This document shows, piece after piece, positions 34,838-44,354 of a DNA stretch of 64,000 nt. The translations under genes were made by a program, and so were the position numbers. Below the pieces are notes generated by a model that saw only the letters and a list, made by a program, of their open reading frames with translations, did not search any database and was not told where the DNA came from. Positions within the stretch are counted from its first letter, which is position 1. Each line of letters starts with the position of its first letter. This DNA comes from Candidatus Ichthyocystis hellenicum. Lineage in GTDB: Bacteria > Pseudomonadota > Gammaproteobacteria > Burkholderiales > 2013Ark19i. The stretch lies in the NCBI RefSeq assembly GCF_001460935.1, contig NZ_LN906597.1, positions 420,768 through 484,767 on the forward strand, read 5' to 3'.

Positions 34838-36853
34838 ATGAAGAGATTTTTCTTGATTGTAATGTTTCTATTTTTGCCGTCAGTGCTGCATGCTGCACAT
34901 AGTGTTACTAAATACGATAACTATCAAATTAAATTGATACGTAGAGCCTATATGCACAGCAATTACATTGGTAATTACGTTAAAAAAAAATATCTTCTTG
35001 AAAAAGATTTTGCTGATCTCAAAAATAGCGAGTTGAGAATTTACCCTTTATTTTGGTTGATATCTAGTAACATATCTGCGGTCGTATCAAGTGATGTTGA
35101 TTCTTTCATTCAGTCTTATCATAAAGATTTTTTAACTCAGGATCTTATTGATTTGTGGTTAAAGGAACTGTATCGACGAGGAGCATATGATAGCAAAATG
35201 GGCTCTTACTACAAGCGACTTCGGTCACCATCATTTGGTGCTCATTGTGTTTATTGGGAATGGAAGGTTAGGTCAGGAAAGGCGTCCTATTCTAATTTCA
35301 TATTGCCGATAAAGGAAAAAATTGTTTCTAGTGAGTTGGATAAAGAGTGCTACTATTTCGTTAATGTTTTTTTGGGTACCAATTCTATCCGCTTAGATGA
35401 TGCTTGGACTCAGGCTCATATTCTATTTGAGGAGGGTAATGTTGAATTGTTAAGTAATTTCCTCAGCACAGTTCTAGGTATAACACTTTCTGTTGATCAG
35501 ATAAAAAAAATTCGCAGCTTTCCTGGTACTTTCTTGATCCAAATGTTGTCAGAAATGGGAGAATATTCTCGAGCAGAAAAAGAATGGATACTTATGGCTT
35601 TGAGTTATTTGTCTAGGAAGAAATTTAACCAAGCAGTGTACTTAAAAGACAAATTCTTATTACGTACCGCGTTTACACCATCTCAGAGTAATTATGTAAT
35701 TTCTCAATTGAGTTATCAATCTTCTCGCCAGCACCGTAATGATTCTATGTTTTGGCTAAAACAGGTTGTTTTACAGAAAAATTTGTTGCCATACTTACAG
35801 GAGTGGTTGGCTCGTACGGCTCTACGTAAACGGGATTGGAAACAGCTGTTAAAGATAGTGAATAATATGCCATCTTATTTGGCAAAAAGTGAGACTTGGG
35901 TATACTGGAAGGCCTATGGATTAATGTCTTTGGGACATAAAAAAGAGGCTGAAGCGCTATGGAAAAGCATTGCTGATCGCTACGATTATTATTCATTTTT
36001 GGCTAGAGAGGAACTTCATCAAGATATTTCTTTGCCTACTAACGAAGAGGAATCCTACGATAAAAAAGCATACGATAGATTGCGAAATAATGTTTCTTTA
36101 AAAAGAGCTATTCTCTTGTATAGGGCAGGATATTTTTTTTTGGCAATGAAGGAGTGGAATTGGGGAACACGGTTTTTATCTGATAAACATTTATTGGCAG
36201 CCGCTCATTTTGCCCAAGACCTCGGTATGTTGGATCGATGCATCTATACTGCTAGCAAGGTTAGTTCTTATAGAGGATTTTTGTTGCAATATCCATTGCC
36301 TTATTTGAGCACAGTAGTTTCTACGGCCAAAAGATTTCAGCTGGATCCCTCTTGGATTTATGGTGTGGCTAGACAAGAAAGCAGATTTATGGAGAAAATA
36401 ACGTCTGGTGTTGGTGCTTCAGGATTGATGCAGCTTATGCCACATACAGCTTCTGTTGTATCGAGGAAATTTCATTTGTTTGAGAAAAAATTTAAAAGTG
36501 AAATTGTCGATCCGGCTGTTAATATAGTATTGGGATCTGCTTATCTTCAGTGGGTTTATCGTGCTTTCTCTAAGTCACTTATTTTAGCTGCTGCTGCTTA
36601 TAATGCTGGACCAGGAAGGGCTGATTTGTGGCGTGATCATGATGCGTTATTACCTGCTACGATCTATGTTGAAACTATTCCTTTTTCTGAAACAAGGCAG
36701 TATGTGAAAAAGGTACTAACTAATGCCTGCATTTACAAACTTATTTTGAGCAAAAAGTTTCATCATAAAAAAAGATCAGTTAAGATTAAATCACTGATGA
36801 AAGATGTTCCTTCTGTGGTGAATTTTCAACCTTATTTATCTGAAGTTCCATAA
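34838..36853 (+). CDS. slt: Soluble lytic murein transglycosylase Slt
   Basis: A 671-residue periplasmic enzyme with a cleaved signal peptide (MKRFFLIVMFLFLPSVLHAA). A long helical superhelix region (about 25-480) precedes the catalytic domain with GVARQESRFM (catalytic Glu), GASGLMQLMP and AAAAYNAGPGRAD. The ATG at 34838 is preferred to a GTG at 34832. The 3' end overlaps the convergent PBP gene by 22 bases. Together with the short SLT protein and the AmpG-like transporter it would serve wall turnover. Confidence 0.92.
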   Translation: MKRFFLIVMFLFLPSVLHAAHSVTKYDNYQIKLIRRAYMHSNYIGNYVKKKYLLEKDFADLKNSELRIYPLFWLISSNISAVVSSDVDSFIQSYHKDFLTQDLIDLWLKELYRRGAYDSKMGSYYKRLRSPSFGAHCVYWEWKVRSGKASYSNFILPIKEKIVSSELDKECYYFVNVFLGTNSIRLDDAWTQAHILFEEGNVELLSNFLSTVLGITLSVDQIKKIRSFPGTFLIQMLSEMGEYSRAEKEWILMALSYLSRKKFNQAVYLKDKFLLRTAFTPSQSNYVISQLSYQSSRQHRNDSMFWLKQVVLQKNLLPYLQEWLARTALRKRDWKQLLKIVNNMPSYLAKSETWVYWKAYGLMSLGHKKEAEALWKSIADRYDYYSFLAREELHQDISLPTNEEESYDKKAYDRLRNNVSLKRAILLYRAGYFFLAMKEWNWGTRFLSDKHLLAAAHFAQDLGMLDRCIYTASKVSSYRGFLLQYPLPYLSTVVSTAKRFQLDPSWIYGVARQESRFMEKITSGVGASGLMQLMPHTASVVSRKFHLFEKKFKSEIVDPAVNIVLGSAYLQWVYRAFSKSLILAAAAYNAGPGRADLWRDHDALLPATIYVETIPFSETRQYVKKVLTNACIYKLILSKKFHHKKRSVKIKSLMKDVPSVVNFQPYLSEVP

Positions 36854-37797
36854 GAGTAAAGTTGGATGTTATCTTCCGCCCACTTGTGGGCCTTTTGGGC
36901 GTCGTGTACTCGAGAATAGGTGGACGGCGACCCTAAAATTATGAATGTGACGTGGTGTCCTTTTACTAATGATGAAAATGCAAGGCACTTTCCAGATTCA
37001 TTTATGAAGCCGGTCTTGGATATAAAAAAAGGCCAGGTATGGGTTTTGACTAAGTAGTTTGTGTTGGCGAAAAAATGACTATGATTACGTATTGGTATTT
37101 TTGCGCCTGGTGTTGTGGAAAGACTCCTAATCATGCCATAGCGTTCTGCTTCCTTAACGATTCTTACTAATTCTTCAGCTGTTGAGACGTTATATGTTTG
37201 GGATCCGGCTGGATCTTTGTAGTGAGTTTTGCTTAGGCCTAGTGATAAAGATTTTTGATTCATGGCTGTTATAAATTTTTTGTACCCTATTTTCGAAGAT
37301 CGTGCTAGGGCATGGGCAGTTCTGTTATCAGATGCCATTAAAGACAACATGAGCGCAGTTTTTTTAGTCATGATGGTGTTTTTTTCTACGTGAGATTTAG
37401 AGTGGCGGATGTTATCGTAATCGTCCCGTGTTATTTTTATTTTTTTATTCAAGTTTTCTTTGCTATCTAGTACGACAATAGCCGTCATAAGTTTTGTAAG
37501 CGATGCAATTGGCAGTACGAGATCTTTATTTCTGAAGGCTAATATTTTGTCAAGAGTTTGATCAAAAATAATATATGCTTTAGCTTGAATAGAGGTTAGT
37601 AACTGGTCGCTTGATGGGTGGTATTTCGAATACTCGTATGCTGAGTTGTTATTGTCCTGATATGGGTACAAGGGTACAGCCTTGGCAGAAAAATTAATAC
37701 AAATACAGATAATTACACTTAAAGTACTATTAATTAGTTGCCAATAAATAAATTTGTGATTCCTAAAGCGATCGTTGTGCTTGATGTTTGTCAACAT
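36832..37797 (-). CDS. pbpG: D-alanyl-D-alanine endopeptidase (PBP7 type)
   Basis: A 321-residue low-molecular-mass penicillin-binding protein. It has an N-terminal signal/anchor segment (about 20-40), the SxxK motif SLTK near residue 102, SDN near 156 and the KTG motif SKTG near 261. The arrangement matches the S11 peptidases PbpG/DacA, and the lack of an extended C-terminal domain favours the PBP7 endopeptidase. It overlaps both the slt end and the 3' end of the aroE-like gene. Confidence 0.85.
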   Translation of the reverse strand: MLTNIKHNDRFRNHKFIYWQLINSTLSVIICICINFSAKAVPLYPYQDNNNSAYEYSKYHPSSDQLLTSIQAKAYIIFDQTLDKILAFRNKDLVLPIASLTKLMTAIVVLDSKENLNKKIKITRDDYDNIRHSKSHVEKNTIMTKKTALMLSLMASDNRTAHALARSSKIGYKKFITAMNQKSLSLGLSKTHYKDPAGSQTYNVSTAEELVRIVKEAERYGMIRSLSTTPGAKIPIRNHSHFFANTNYLVKTHTWPFFISKTGFINESGKCLAFSSLVKGHHVTFIILGSPSTYSRVHDAQKAHKWAEDNIQLYSYGTSDK

Positions 37798-38659
37798 ATA
37801 TTTTGATATCTAGGGTACTGCCCGGGTAGTAGGATGCACTACTTATCGAGTTTCTTAATTCAGTTATGGTCTCTCTCTTTATTTTTGTGCCAACCCAAAT
37901 GGAAATAGCTTCTGCGGCTTGTTCAATGCATGACCCAAATCCATCACTAGTTGTTGCTTGTTCGTTTTTTGCTGCTTCTAAAAAATAATTGGGAATCTTA
38001 TCGGAAAAATTTATGTCATAAACTAGAGATTCTTTTGTCCATGGTTTTGATACGAAGGGGCTATTCTTTTCTGAGAAAATCACGTTGGTTGTATTTATTA
38101 TAATGTCAAAGGCGTTTTCTATATCATCAATATGTTTTGAAAAGATGCTTGAGGACTGCTGATTATTTTCCTCTAGTAACTTTGATACTTTCTCCGGTGA
38201 TCGACTTGCCAGGTAAATGTTTTCGAAGGCTACTTTTTTCATTTCATGGATTATGGCTGAAAATATGTTGTTATTGCTAGATATTATAAGCAATTTCTTT
38301 CCAGCAAAAGTAATACCTATGTTATTTTCAATGTCTGAAACGATGCTATAGCCATAGGTGTTGTCACCGTAGATTCTACCAGAAGAAAAGAGCAATGTGT
38401 TGGCCATTTTGCACGAAGTGGCACGCTCAGTTGAAAAATCAGCCAATAGGAAAGCATCATCTTTGAATGGCATAGAAACTAAAGCACCACAAAAATTATC
38501 CCCCCTTAGGGAGCCGATTAAATCAGAGAAATCCTTTTTCTCGCAACTTATATTTTCTACTAAGATATCCAGATCAGTTTTACTAATTAGATAATCAAAT
38601 ATTATTTTCTGTCTAGATGGTTTTGTTGCACTATCTATGATCGCGAACTTTTTTTTCAT
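37763..38659 (-). CDS. Degenerate shikimate dehydrogenase-like protein
   Basis: A 298-residue AroE homologue: VSMPFKDDAFLLADFSTERATSC, ANTLL, YGDNTYGYSIVSDIE and DIIINTTNV follow AroE order. However, the shikimate-binding Ser-x-Ser near the start is absent (TKPSRQ), the catalytic Asp in GDNTDG is Tyr, and the NADP-binding Gly-rich loop is replaced by ISSNNN. The Lys of the dyad and the Asn in ANTLL remain. It is therefore probably inactive as a dehydrogenase, either decaying or reused. The frame is intact and it overlaps pbpG by 35 bases. Confidence 0.75.
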   Translation of the reverse strand: MKKKFAIIDSATKPSRQKIIFDYLISKTDLDILVENISCEKKDFSDLIGSLRGDNFCGALVSMPFKDDAFLLADFSTERATSCKMANTLLFSSGRIYGDNTYGYSIVSDIENNIGITFAGKKLLIISSNNNIFSAIIHEMKKVAFENIYLASRSPEKVSKLLEENNQQSSSIFSKHIDDIENAFDIIINTTNVIFSEKNSPFVSKPWTKESLVYDINFSDKIPNYFLEAAKNEQATTSDGFGSCIEQAAEAISIWVGTKIKRETITELRNSISSASYYPGSTLDIKIYVDKHQAQRSL

Positions 38660-38664
38660 AATAG

Positions 38665-39681
38665 TTAGCTCTCGCTTAGCGATTGTTGGGAGATTACTCC
38701 GGATTCCATAAGACTATCAATAGCTTGATCCATAGTTTGCATGCCATACTGTTGTCCAACTTGCATCGCTCCAATTATTTGGGATACTTTGCTCTCGCGA
38801 ATAAGGTTCTTAACTGCTGAGGTTCCTATAAGTATTTCCTGAGCTGATACCATTCCGGACATGGCCTTATTCTTAATAAGCTTTTGTGAAATTACCGCTT
38901 TTATGGATTCAGATAGTATAGTTCGTGTTACGGATTTTTCTTCTGCAGGAAAAATATCTATTATACGATCGATGGTTTTTGCAGCTGAGACAGTATGAAG
39001 GGTTCCCATAACTAGGTGACCCGTTTCAGCTGCAGTCATGGCAAGGCGAATTGTTTCAATGTCCCGTAACTCACCAACCAATATAACATCAGGATTTTCC
39101 CTAAGGGCTGCTTTTAACGCGTTGTTGAAGGAAAAAGTATGAGTTTCGAGTTCTCTTTGGGAAATGAGAGATTTTTTATGTGGGTGAACGAATTCAATTG
39201 GATCCTCAATGGTTAAAATGTGGGAAGGACGATTAGTATTTATGTAATCAATCATGGCTGCTAGCGTAGTTGATTTTCCTGATCCGGTTGGTCCAGTTAC
39301 TAGTACTAGTCCATTTTCAGTAAGAGCTATTTTTTTAAGCACCTCGGGTGCATTAAGATCCGAAAGGCTTTTAATTTCCGTTGATATGCTTCTGAAAACA
39401 GCTGAAATTCCTCTTTTTTGCATAAAAACATTGACGCGGAATCTTCCTATGCCCTCTACTTCATAGGCAAAGTCAAGTTCAAGGGTTTCCTCAAATTTTC
39501 TTCTAAGTTTTTCGCTCATGGTGTCGTAAATTATCTTGGTTGCTTCCTCACTACTCAACCTATCTACATTTATTCTTTTGATGTCGCCATTTATTCTAAG
39601 AATTGGCATATCACCGGATGAAATATGCAAGTCCGATGCATTGTTACGAACCATGAAATCAAGAAGATCAGAAATTTTCAT
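38665..39681 (-). CDS. pilT: Pilus retraction ATPase PilT
   Basis: A 338-residue secretion-type ATPase. The N-terminal DLLDFMVRNNASDLHISSGDMP, Walker A GPTGSGKSTT (about 130), the Asp box, Walker B VGELRD and the His box ETGHLVMGTLHT are all typical. The C-terminal SAVKNLIRE motif points to PilT rather than PilU. It disassembles pilins to retract a pilus. It is next to and on the same strand as the pilus/secretion operon upstream, separated by 103 bases, and probably serves that machine. Confidence 0.93.
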   Translation of the reverse strand: MKISDLLDFMVRNNASDLHISSGDMPILRINGDIKRINVDRLSSEEATKIIYDTMSEKLRRKFEETLELDFAYEVEGIGRFRVNVFMQKRGISAVFRSISTEIKSLSDLNAPEVLKKIALTENGLVLVTGPTGSGKSTTLAAMIDYINTNRPSHILTIEDPIEFVHPHKKSLISQRELETHTFSFNNALKAALRENPDVILVGELRDIETIRLAMTAAETGHLVMGTLHTVSAAKTIDRIIDIFPAEEKSVTRTILSESIKAVISQKLIKNKAMSGMVSAQEILIGTSAVKNLIRESKVSQIIGAMQVGQQYGMQTMDQAIDSLMESGVISQQSLSES

Positions 39682-39784
39682 TTTATTTTTATTTTAGGTT
39701 GAACACCTCGACTAGGGTATCTTGATCATTGTTGAAATTCTTAAAAAGCACAAAATAAATAGTGACTTTTATTTTATTATTTTT

Positions 39785-40270
39785 TTAGCGCCATTCTGTT
39801 GTAGTTTGAGTGCTTAGGTAGGTAAATTTCCAATTTCTATAGGATGATGAGTGACTAAAGGATGAATTTTCAGCAGAAAAATTATCCTGTTTTAAGGGTT
39901 TTTGTGTGCTTTTAGAGTAAATACCTACAATGCGATTGTTTTTTCTTATCTCTCCCCAGTCCTGGCTTCTAGTAAAAGGGTCGTAGTATAATTTTCTCCA
40001 GTGACTGATGGGACTAAGAGGACGGCTGTCTAGTACTAAGTCTTCTAAAGAAGATGGGTACTGATGTAATCCATTCCATTCGTAATATTCTTTCAATCCT
40101 TTGCGGAATTGTTTGCCGATGAATAATAATTCCATTTCCTTTTCTCTTTTTATCCGTTGGGATGTAACTCTATATATAGATTCAGATATGATTGCTATTA
40201 TAGTTATGGCAATTAGTAGAAAGATGTATATAGTTCCCCTTTTAATAGTCGGCGTATGAAATTCCTTCAT
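39785..40270 (-). CDS. Pseudopilin-like protein, last of the operon
   Basis: A 161-residue protein starting at ATG 40270, seven bases after AAGGA; it overlaps the previous gene by 29 bases. One N-terminal hydrophobic helix (IYIFLLIAITIIAIISESIY) is followed by Gln/Arg/Lys/Glu helix residues (QRIKREKEMELLFIGKQFRKGLKEYYEW) and a small C-terminal domain containing YYDPFTRSQDWGEI, as in minor pseudopilins. The canonical G/FTLxE cleavage site is not seen: RGTIYIFLL lacks the Glu at +5. Confidence 0.7.
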   Translation of the reverse strand: MKEFHTPTIKRGTIYIFLLIAITIIAIISESIYRVTSQRIKREKEMELLFIGKQFRKGLKEYYEWNGLHQYPSSLEDLVLDSRPLSPISHWRKLYYDPFTRSQDWGEIRKNNRIVGIYSKSTQKPLKQDNFSAENSSFSHSSSYRNWKFTYLSTQTTTEWR

Positions 40271-40607
40271 ATGATTTTCCTTGAGCACGACTCCTAACAT
40301 CTTTAATGCCAGAGTTAATATCGTTATCGTCTCTTATTTCTTCCCATAGCCTATCCTTAGTGGTTGGATCTATGGGTATGGATCGAATATAGCTTTCTTC
40401 TTGCAAGGATTCCAGGCTTTTTGGATAAAAACCCTTGTCAGAGTAGTATTCATCTATTACCTTTCGTAAAATAAATAGGTCTTGCTTAAGTGTACTGATT
40501 TTGGCCCGTTCTATGGCGTAGTGGTATCTAGGAACGGCAATTGATACCAGCAGCGAAATTATAACCATGACTGCGATCAGTTCTATAAATGTAAATCCTT
40601 TTTTCAT
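40242..40607 (-). CDS. Prepilin-type pseudopilin
   Basis: A 121-residue type II secretion/type IV pilus-like pilin starting MKKGFTFIELIAVMVIISLL, with a textbook prepilin peptidase site after Gly4 and Glu at mature position 5. The helix is followed by AIERAKISTLKQDLFILRKVIDEYYSDKGFYP and the GspG-like IPIDPTTKDRLWEEI. It would be a minor pilin of the machine encoded here. The start is directly after the upstream pseudopilin stop. Confidence 0.85.
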   Translation of the reverse strand: MKKGFTFIELIAVMVIISLLVSIAVPRYHYAIERAKISTLKQDLFILRKVIDEYYSDKGFYPKSLESLQEESYIRSIPIDPTTKDRLWEEIRDDNDINSGIKDVRSRAQGKSYEGISYADY

Positions 40608-40608
40608 C

Positions 40609-41076
40609 TTACCAATCTTTATACGGTATGCCATTTAGTCCTATATTATCGCTTTTAGAAGAAACATCATAAACATCATTTCCTTGAGAAAAATCACCTG
40701 GTGGAGAGGTGTATGAGCGGATGTTCCAGGTTTCTTCCGCTGCTTCTAGCGCATTGTTACTGAAAGGATCCCTTGGGATTCGACGTAAGAAATATATTTT
40801 TTTCCCATCAGATGATTTTACTCCTTTTACCAGAGTGCTTAGGGATGGGGGGTATGGTGCTTGTGTAGCATCCTGAATAATTATTTTTTTGTTAACTGCA
40901 TCCCTATAGTCATCTATTGCTTGACGAATTTGTTTTAATGACTGACGCAATTCATGTTCCTTCGCTCTTTTTGATGAATTTTCTTTTTGAGCCATGACCA
41001 TGCTTGCCATAACTCCAAGTATGAGGGCAGTGATAATTGCCTCCACTAGAGTAAATCCACTCCTATTCTTGGCCAT
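40609..41076 (-). CDS. Prepilin-type pseudopilin
   Basis: A 155-residue pseudopilin. MAKNRSGFTLVEAIITALILGVMASMV gives the cleavage site (Gly-Phe, Glu at +5) and hydrophobic helix. An amphipathic Arg/Gln/Lys-rich helix (KEHELRQSLKQIRQAIDDYRDA) and a domain with RRIPRDPFSNN follow, as in GspG-type folds. It overlaps the secretin end by 14 bases, so it is translationally coupled. Confidence 0.85.
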   Translation of the reverse strand: MAKNRSGFTLVEAIITALILGVMASMVMAQKENSSKRAKEHELRQSLKQIRQAIDDYRDAVNKKIIIQDATQAPYPPSLSTLVKGVKSSDGKKIYFLRRIPRDPFSNNALEAAEETWNIRSYTSPPGDFSQGNDVYDVSSKSDNIGLNGIPYKDW

Positions 41077-43372
41077 TTACAGTCGCTTCGTCTATTTTTA
41101 TGTCGGAATTGCAGATGGCATTATCAAACTCTATTTGAGCAGCTAATCCAGAGCGAGGGAAATAAAATCCATCTATAGAAGAAATATTAATTCGTAGGGT
41201 ATCTTTGTTATTTTTAATTGTAGGTTCTTTCAGTATAGCTAAGGATCCAGGTAAAAGTTTAACGAAATTAGATTTCTTTCTGTCAAGTTTTATATTTATC
41301 AATAACCCCTTGGTATTATTAGCAATGTTTACTAGCATTAGATCCCAAATATTACTGTTGTTGATGGTTCTTTTGAGAACAATTTTGCTGCTGTCGGAAA
41401 TGTGGTAGTCGACAGAACATGTTTTATTAAGTGGAGATGTATGGTTGTAAGGAGAGAGAATAAAGTCATTGTTAGTATGAACAGGGTCTGTGTGGTCATA
41501 TGATGTCATTGTCAGCGAATTGTGCTCATTCTTCGCAGGTGGTAGTGACCTAGACTTAGTATCTTCTCTGGAAGGTGTTTGCGTTGATGATAACGGGGAG
41601 ATATTGTATTTAGGTGACTTTAGTTGTACATGCTCCTCTGTTCCAGAAAAGAAATTTTGATCTCGTTTGTCCATGGTCCTTACTGGATGTATTATATGTG
41701 GTGTGATAGCCAGAATGATTTCGTTTTGTTCCGTATTGTACGATTTTTTCCCAAAAAGATATCCGAGTAACGGTATCTTGCTTATTCCCGGTAGTCCTGA
41801 GTTGTCACGAGAGTTTGAATTTCTCAGCAAACCACCTAAAATTTGAGTTTCGTTATTCATTAGCTGCAAGGTTGTTGACACGTTTCTAGTTCCGATATCG
41901 TAGCCTATTAATCCATTACCTAAGTCTTGTTTTGAAATCATACTACTAACTTCTAATTTCAAATTGATAGTTACTTTCTGATCAAATGATATTTTAGGCT
42001 GAACGTTCAGCTTGAGTCCAACATCGACATAGCTAATGGAATCAGATACTATTCCAGTTGAGGTTGTCGTGGAATTTTTTAATGGCAATTTCTCACCTAT
42101 TTGTATCTCTGCTTTCTCGTTATCTCTAACTCTAATTCTTGGATCTGCAAGCAAACTTGAATGACTAAAGGACTCTTTTGCAGCTATAGATCCGGTTAAT
42201 CCATTAACTAAAATATCGCCTTTTCCTAGATCAAGAAGTTTATCAAGGGTTGTTGCGGCTGTAGTTCCTGTTGATATGACTGAAAAAGAAAGATTACTTG
42301 GCCATTCAATTCCTAGAGCATGTGCATCACTGTGAGCTACTTCTAGTACTTCTAGGTCTAATTCTACCTCTGGGGTTTCCTGATCTTCTATTGATATGAG
42401 ATGTTCTACTGCACCAATGGTGTCTGGGGTTGCTCGAACGATGAGGTATCCTGTTTTATCATCTATGCTAATGTCCCTGACATGTAGAATGGTGCGAATA
42501 TTTTCAGCTATCTTAGTTATGTTTCCTTTTGTTATGTGAAAAACTCTGACAGCTAGAGTTTCATATTTTCTGATTTTATTTGGTAAATCGGGAAAGAAAA
42601 TAATTGAATTTTCATTCAATATTTTCATTCTTAGATTATGGGAAAGACAGATAATAGAAAGCGTATCTTTGATAGAGTTATCTTTAGAAATAACAGTTAC
42701 GTTATCATTTAGCCGTGCATCTTGGTCGAAGAAAAAGTTGATGTTGGTTATGTCAGATAATGTTTTAAGTATAGTTTTCAAAGGGATGCTTTGGTAATCT
42801 ACGCTTATTTTTTTTTCAAGTTTTTTAGCAAGATTGACTTCTTTATTGCCACGATCAAAAAGAATGCTTTGTGTTTTTTCTAGCCACATCCTAGTTTGGT
42901 CATCATCAGGTGAGTTGTATAGTAATTGATAGAAAATTTCATAAGCTTGTTCATATTGTTGGGAATTAAAAAGTTTTATTCCGTAGCTACGGGTTTGATC
43001 ATTGTCTTTAGATAATTTAAGAAATTGCACAATGTTTGATAATTGAGGATAGGCAGGGTATATTTTTTTTATTTCCTCAATTTTAATTTTTGCCTTGTCG
43101 TATTGTTTGGTTTTTATGAGTTGAAATGTCTCTTGCGTAGATCGTTTGGCAAACCGGTCTATTTTGTCCCAGTATATTTCTCTAAGTTCATTATTGTCGG
43201 GATTTTTATCTATTAATTTTTTAAGTACCAGTATGTTATTGTCTTGATTCCTTGAAAGAGATATTGTATTTTCTTCATGTAAGTGATTGTTATTTGCGCT
43301 ATTAGTTACACATCCATAAGTTAGCAGAGGTAGAAGCAGTGGCAAAAAATTTCTAGCTGCTGATTTTTTCAC
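41063..43372 (-). CDS. Secretin (GspD/MshL-like) with C-terminal extension
   Basis: A 769-residue outer-membrane channel. A lipoprotein-type signal (LLTYGC) is followed by a TPR-like N-terminal part (about 40-180), an STN-type domain, N-domains, and the secretin core (about 345-575) with the conserved LGGLLRNSNSRDNSGLPGISKIPLLGYLFG. A 190-residue C-terminal region follows: a low-complexity linker and a beta-rich domain resembling the cohesin-like domain attached to some betaproteobacterial secretins. It is the exit pore for a pilus or secreted substrates. Confidence 0.85.
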   Translation of the reverse strand: MKKSAARNFLPLLLPLLTYGCVTNSANNNHLHEENTISLSRNQDNNILVLKKLIDKNPDNNELREIYWDKIDRFAKRSTQETFQLIKTKQYDKAKIKIEEIKKIYPAYPQLSNIVQFLKLSKDNDQTRSYGIKLFNSQQYEQAYEIFYQLLYNSPDDDQTRMWLEKTQSILFDRGNKEVNLAKKLEKKISVDYQSIPLKTILKTLSDITNINFFFDQDARLNDNVTVISKDNSIKDTLSIICLSHNLRMKILNENSIIFFPDLPNKIRKYETLAVRVFHITKGNITKIAENIRTILHVRDISIDDKTGYLIVRATPDTIGAVEHLISIEDQETPEVELDLEVLEVAHSDAHALGIEWPSNLSFSVISTGTTAATTLDKLLDLGKGDILVNGLTGSIAAKESFSHSSLLADPRIRVRDNEKAEIQIGEKLPLKNSTTTSTGIVSDSISYVDVGLKLNVQPKISFDQKVTINLKLEVSSMISKQDLGNGLIGYDIGTRNVSTTLQLMNNETQILGGLLRNSNSRDNSGLPGISKIPLLGYLFGKKSYNTEQNEIILAITPHIIHPVRTMDKRDQNFFSGTEEHVQLKSPKYNISPLSSTQTPSREDTKSRSLPPAKNEHNSLTMTSYDHTDPVHTNNDFILSPYNHTSPLNKTCSVDYHISDSSKIVLKRTINNSNIWDLMLVNIANNTKGLLINIKLDRKKSNFVKLLPGSLAILKEPTIKNNKDTLRINISSIDGFYFPRSGLAAQIEFDNAICNSDIKIDEATVNGQE

Positions 43373-43821
43373 GGTTCGGCTCCGACAATTATTTCGTGTT
43401 TTGATTGATTACCCATATCTGTAAACATAATCTTATTTTTGTCTAAGTAATCGTACCTGTAATTTCCAGGAAGAACCTTTCCTTTTTTTGCAACTATTGT
43501 TTGATCGTTATACTCAAGAAAAACATACTGCGTGTTATCGTACGTCATTTTTCCTATGTACTTGTAGGGGATCTCGTTCTTAACAACATTGTCTTGAAGA
43601 TGATTCGTGTCTTTTTCTACACGTTGAACATTTTTGGTATGATTGGAAAAAATATTGAGATTGTTAGACCATGTTGAAGTAACAGAGGGTTCTTTTCTCT
43701 TTTGAACCACAGGATATTTCTCCTTTTTGCTTATAGTACTACTTACTGATTTAATATTATGATCATATACAAAATAAACGATTGCTACAGTTATAATAAC
43801 TAGTAATACAACTTTTTTCAT
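43369..43821 (-). CDS. PilP/GspC-like inner-membrane linker protein
   Basis: A 150-residue protein with one N-terminal membrane helix (VVLLVIITVAIVYFVY). A disordered Lys/Asn/Ser-rich middle is followed by a small beta domain: PYKYIGKMTYDNTQYVFLEY, then KKGKVLPGNYRYDYLDKNKIMF. That pattern is like the HR/PilP domains that contact the secretin. It sits between the PilO-like gene and the secretin, overlapping both by four bases. Assigned from topology, motif pattern and position. Confidence 0.7.
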   Translation of the reverse strand: MKKVVLLVIITVAIVYFVYDHNIKSVSSTISKKEKYPVVQKRKEPSVTSTWSNNLNIFSNHTKNVQRVEKDTNHLQDNVVKNEIPYKYIGKMTYDNTQYVFLEYNDQTIVAKKGKVLPGNYRYDYLDKNKIMFTDMGNQSKHEIIVGAEP

Positions 43822-44354
43822 ACTTTAAATGATCTGTTTGTAATGAGCGTTAAATCCATTTTGACATTGATCTGCGGATTGTCGTCAAAACGATTACTAG
43901 ACTTGCTGAAGTAGATTGTATTAAGAATGATTAAGGGGGAAATGTTAAGTATGGTGGCAGCAATTTTTTGCGCATTTTCTGCCGATGTTTCAAAGTATAT
44001 ACTTGCCTCAGTTGTGGCATATAGTCGGTTGTGACCTGTTTGGTAACTATTTGAGTTTGACAATTTTTTGACATCTATGTGGGTATAGGCAAGGAGAATC
44101 TTATTTATAAGGTCATTTTCGTCTTTGGTACGTATAAAATCACGGAAGAAATGGTTTCTAATGCCGATTTTTCTGTTGAGGGGTTTTGTGGTAAATACCG
44201 CCTTTTCTTCATGTACGCTAAAATAGACAGAAGAGGCAAGTATAATTCCTACGGATAGCAATAAAATTACTACTGTTACCAGGGTGCTTTCAGACCATCT
44301 TTGCCCCTTTAGTCCTATTAGCCACATAAGGTAGTTTTTTGAGAAGTTACTCAT
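43818..44354 (-). CDS. PilO/GspM-like protein
   Basis: A 178-residue protein with a cytoplasmic N-terminus, one membrane helix (about 25-48, LVTVVILLLSVGIILASSVYF) and a periplasmic domain. No strong signature is present, and the placement between the PilM/N-like and PilP-like genes is the main reason for the call. It is probably part of the inner-membrane alignment complex that links the ATPase platform to the secretin. Confidence 0.5.
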   Translation of the reverse strand: MSNFSKNYLMWLIGLKGQRWSESTLVTVVILLLSVGIILASSVYFSVHEEKAVFTTKPLNRKIGIRNHFFRDFIRTKDENDLINKILLAYTHIDVKKLSNSNSYQTGHNRLYATTEASIYFETSAENAQKIAATILNISPLIILNTIYFSKSSNRFDDNPQINVKMDLTLITNRSFKV

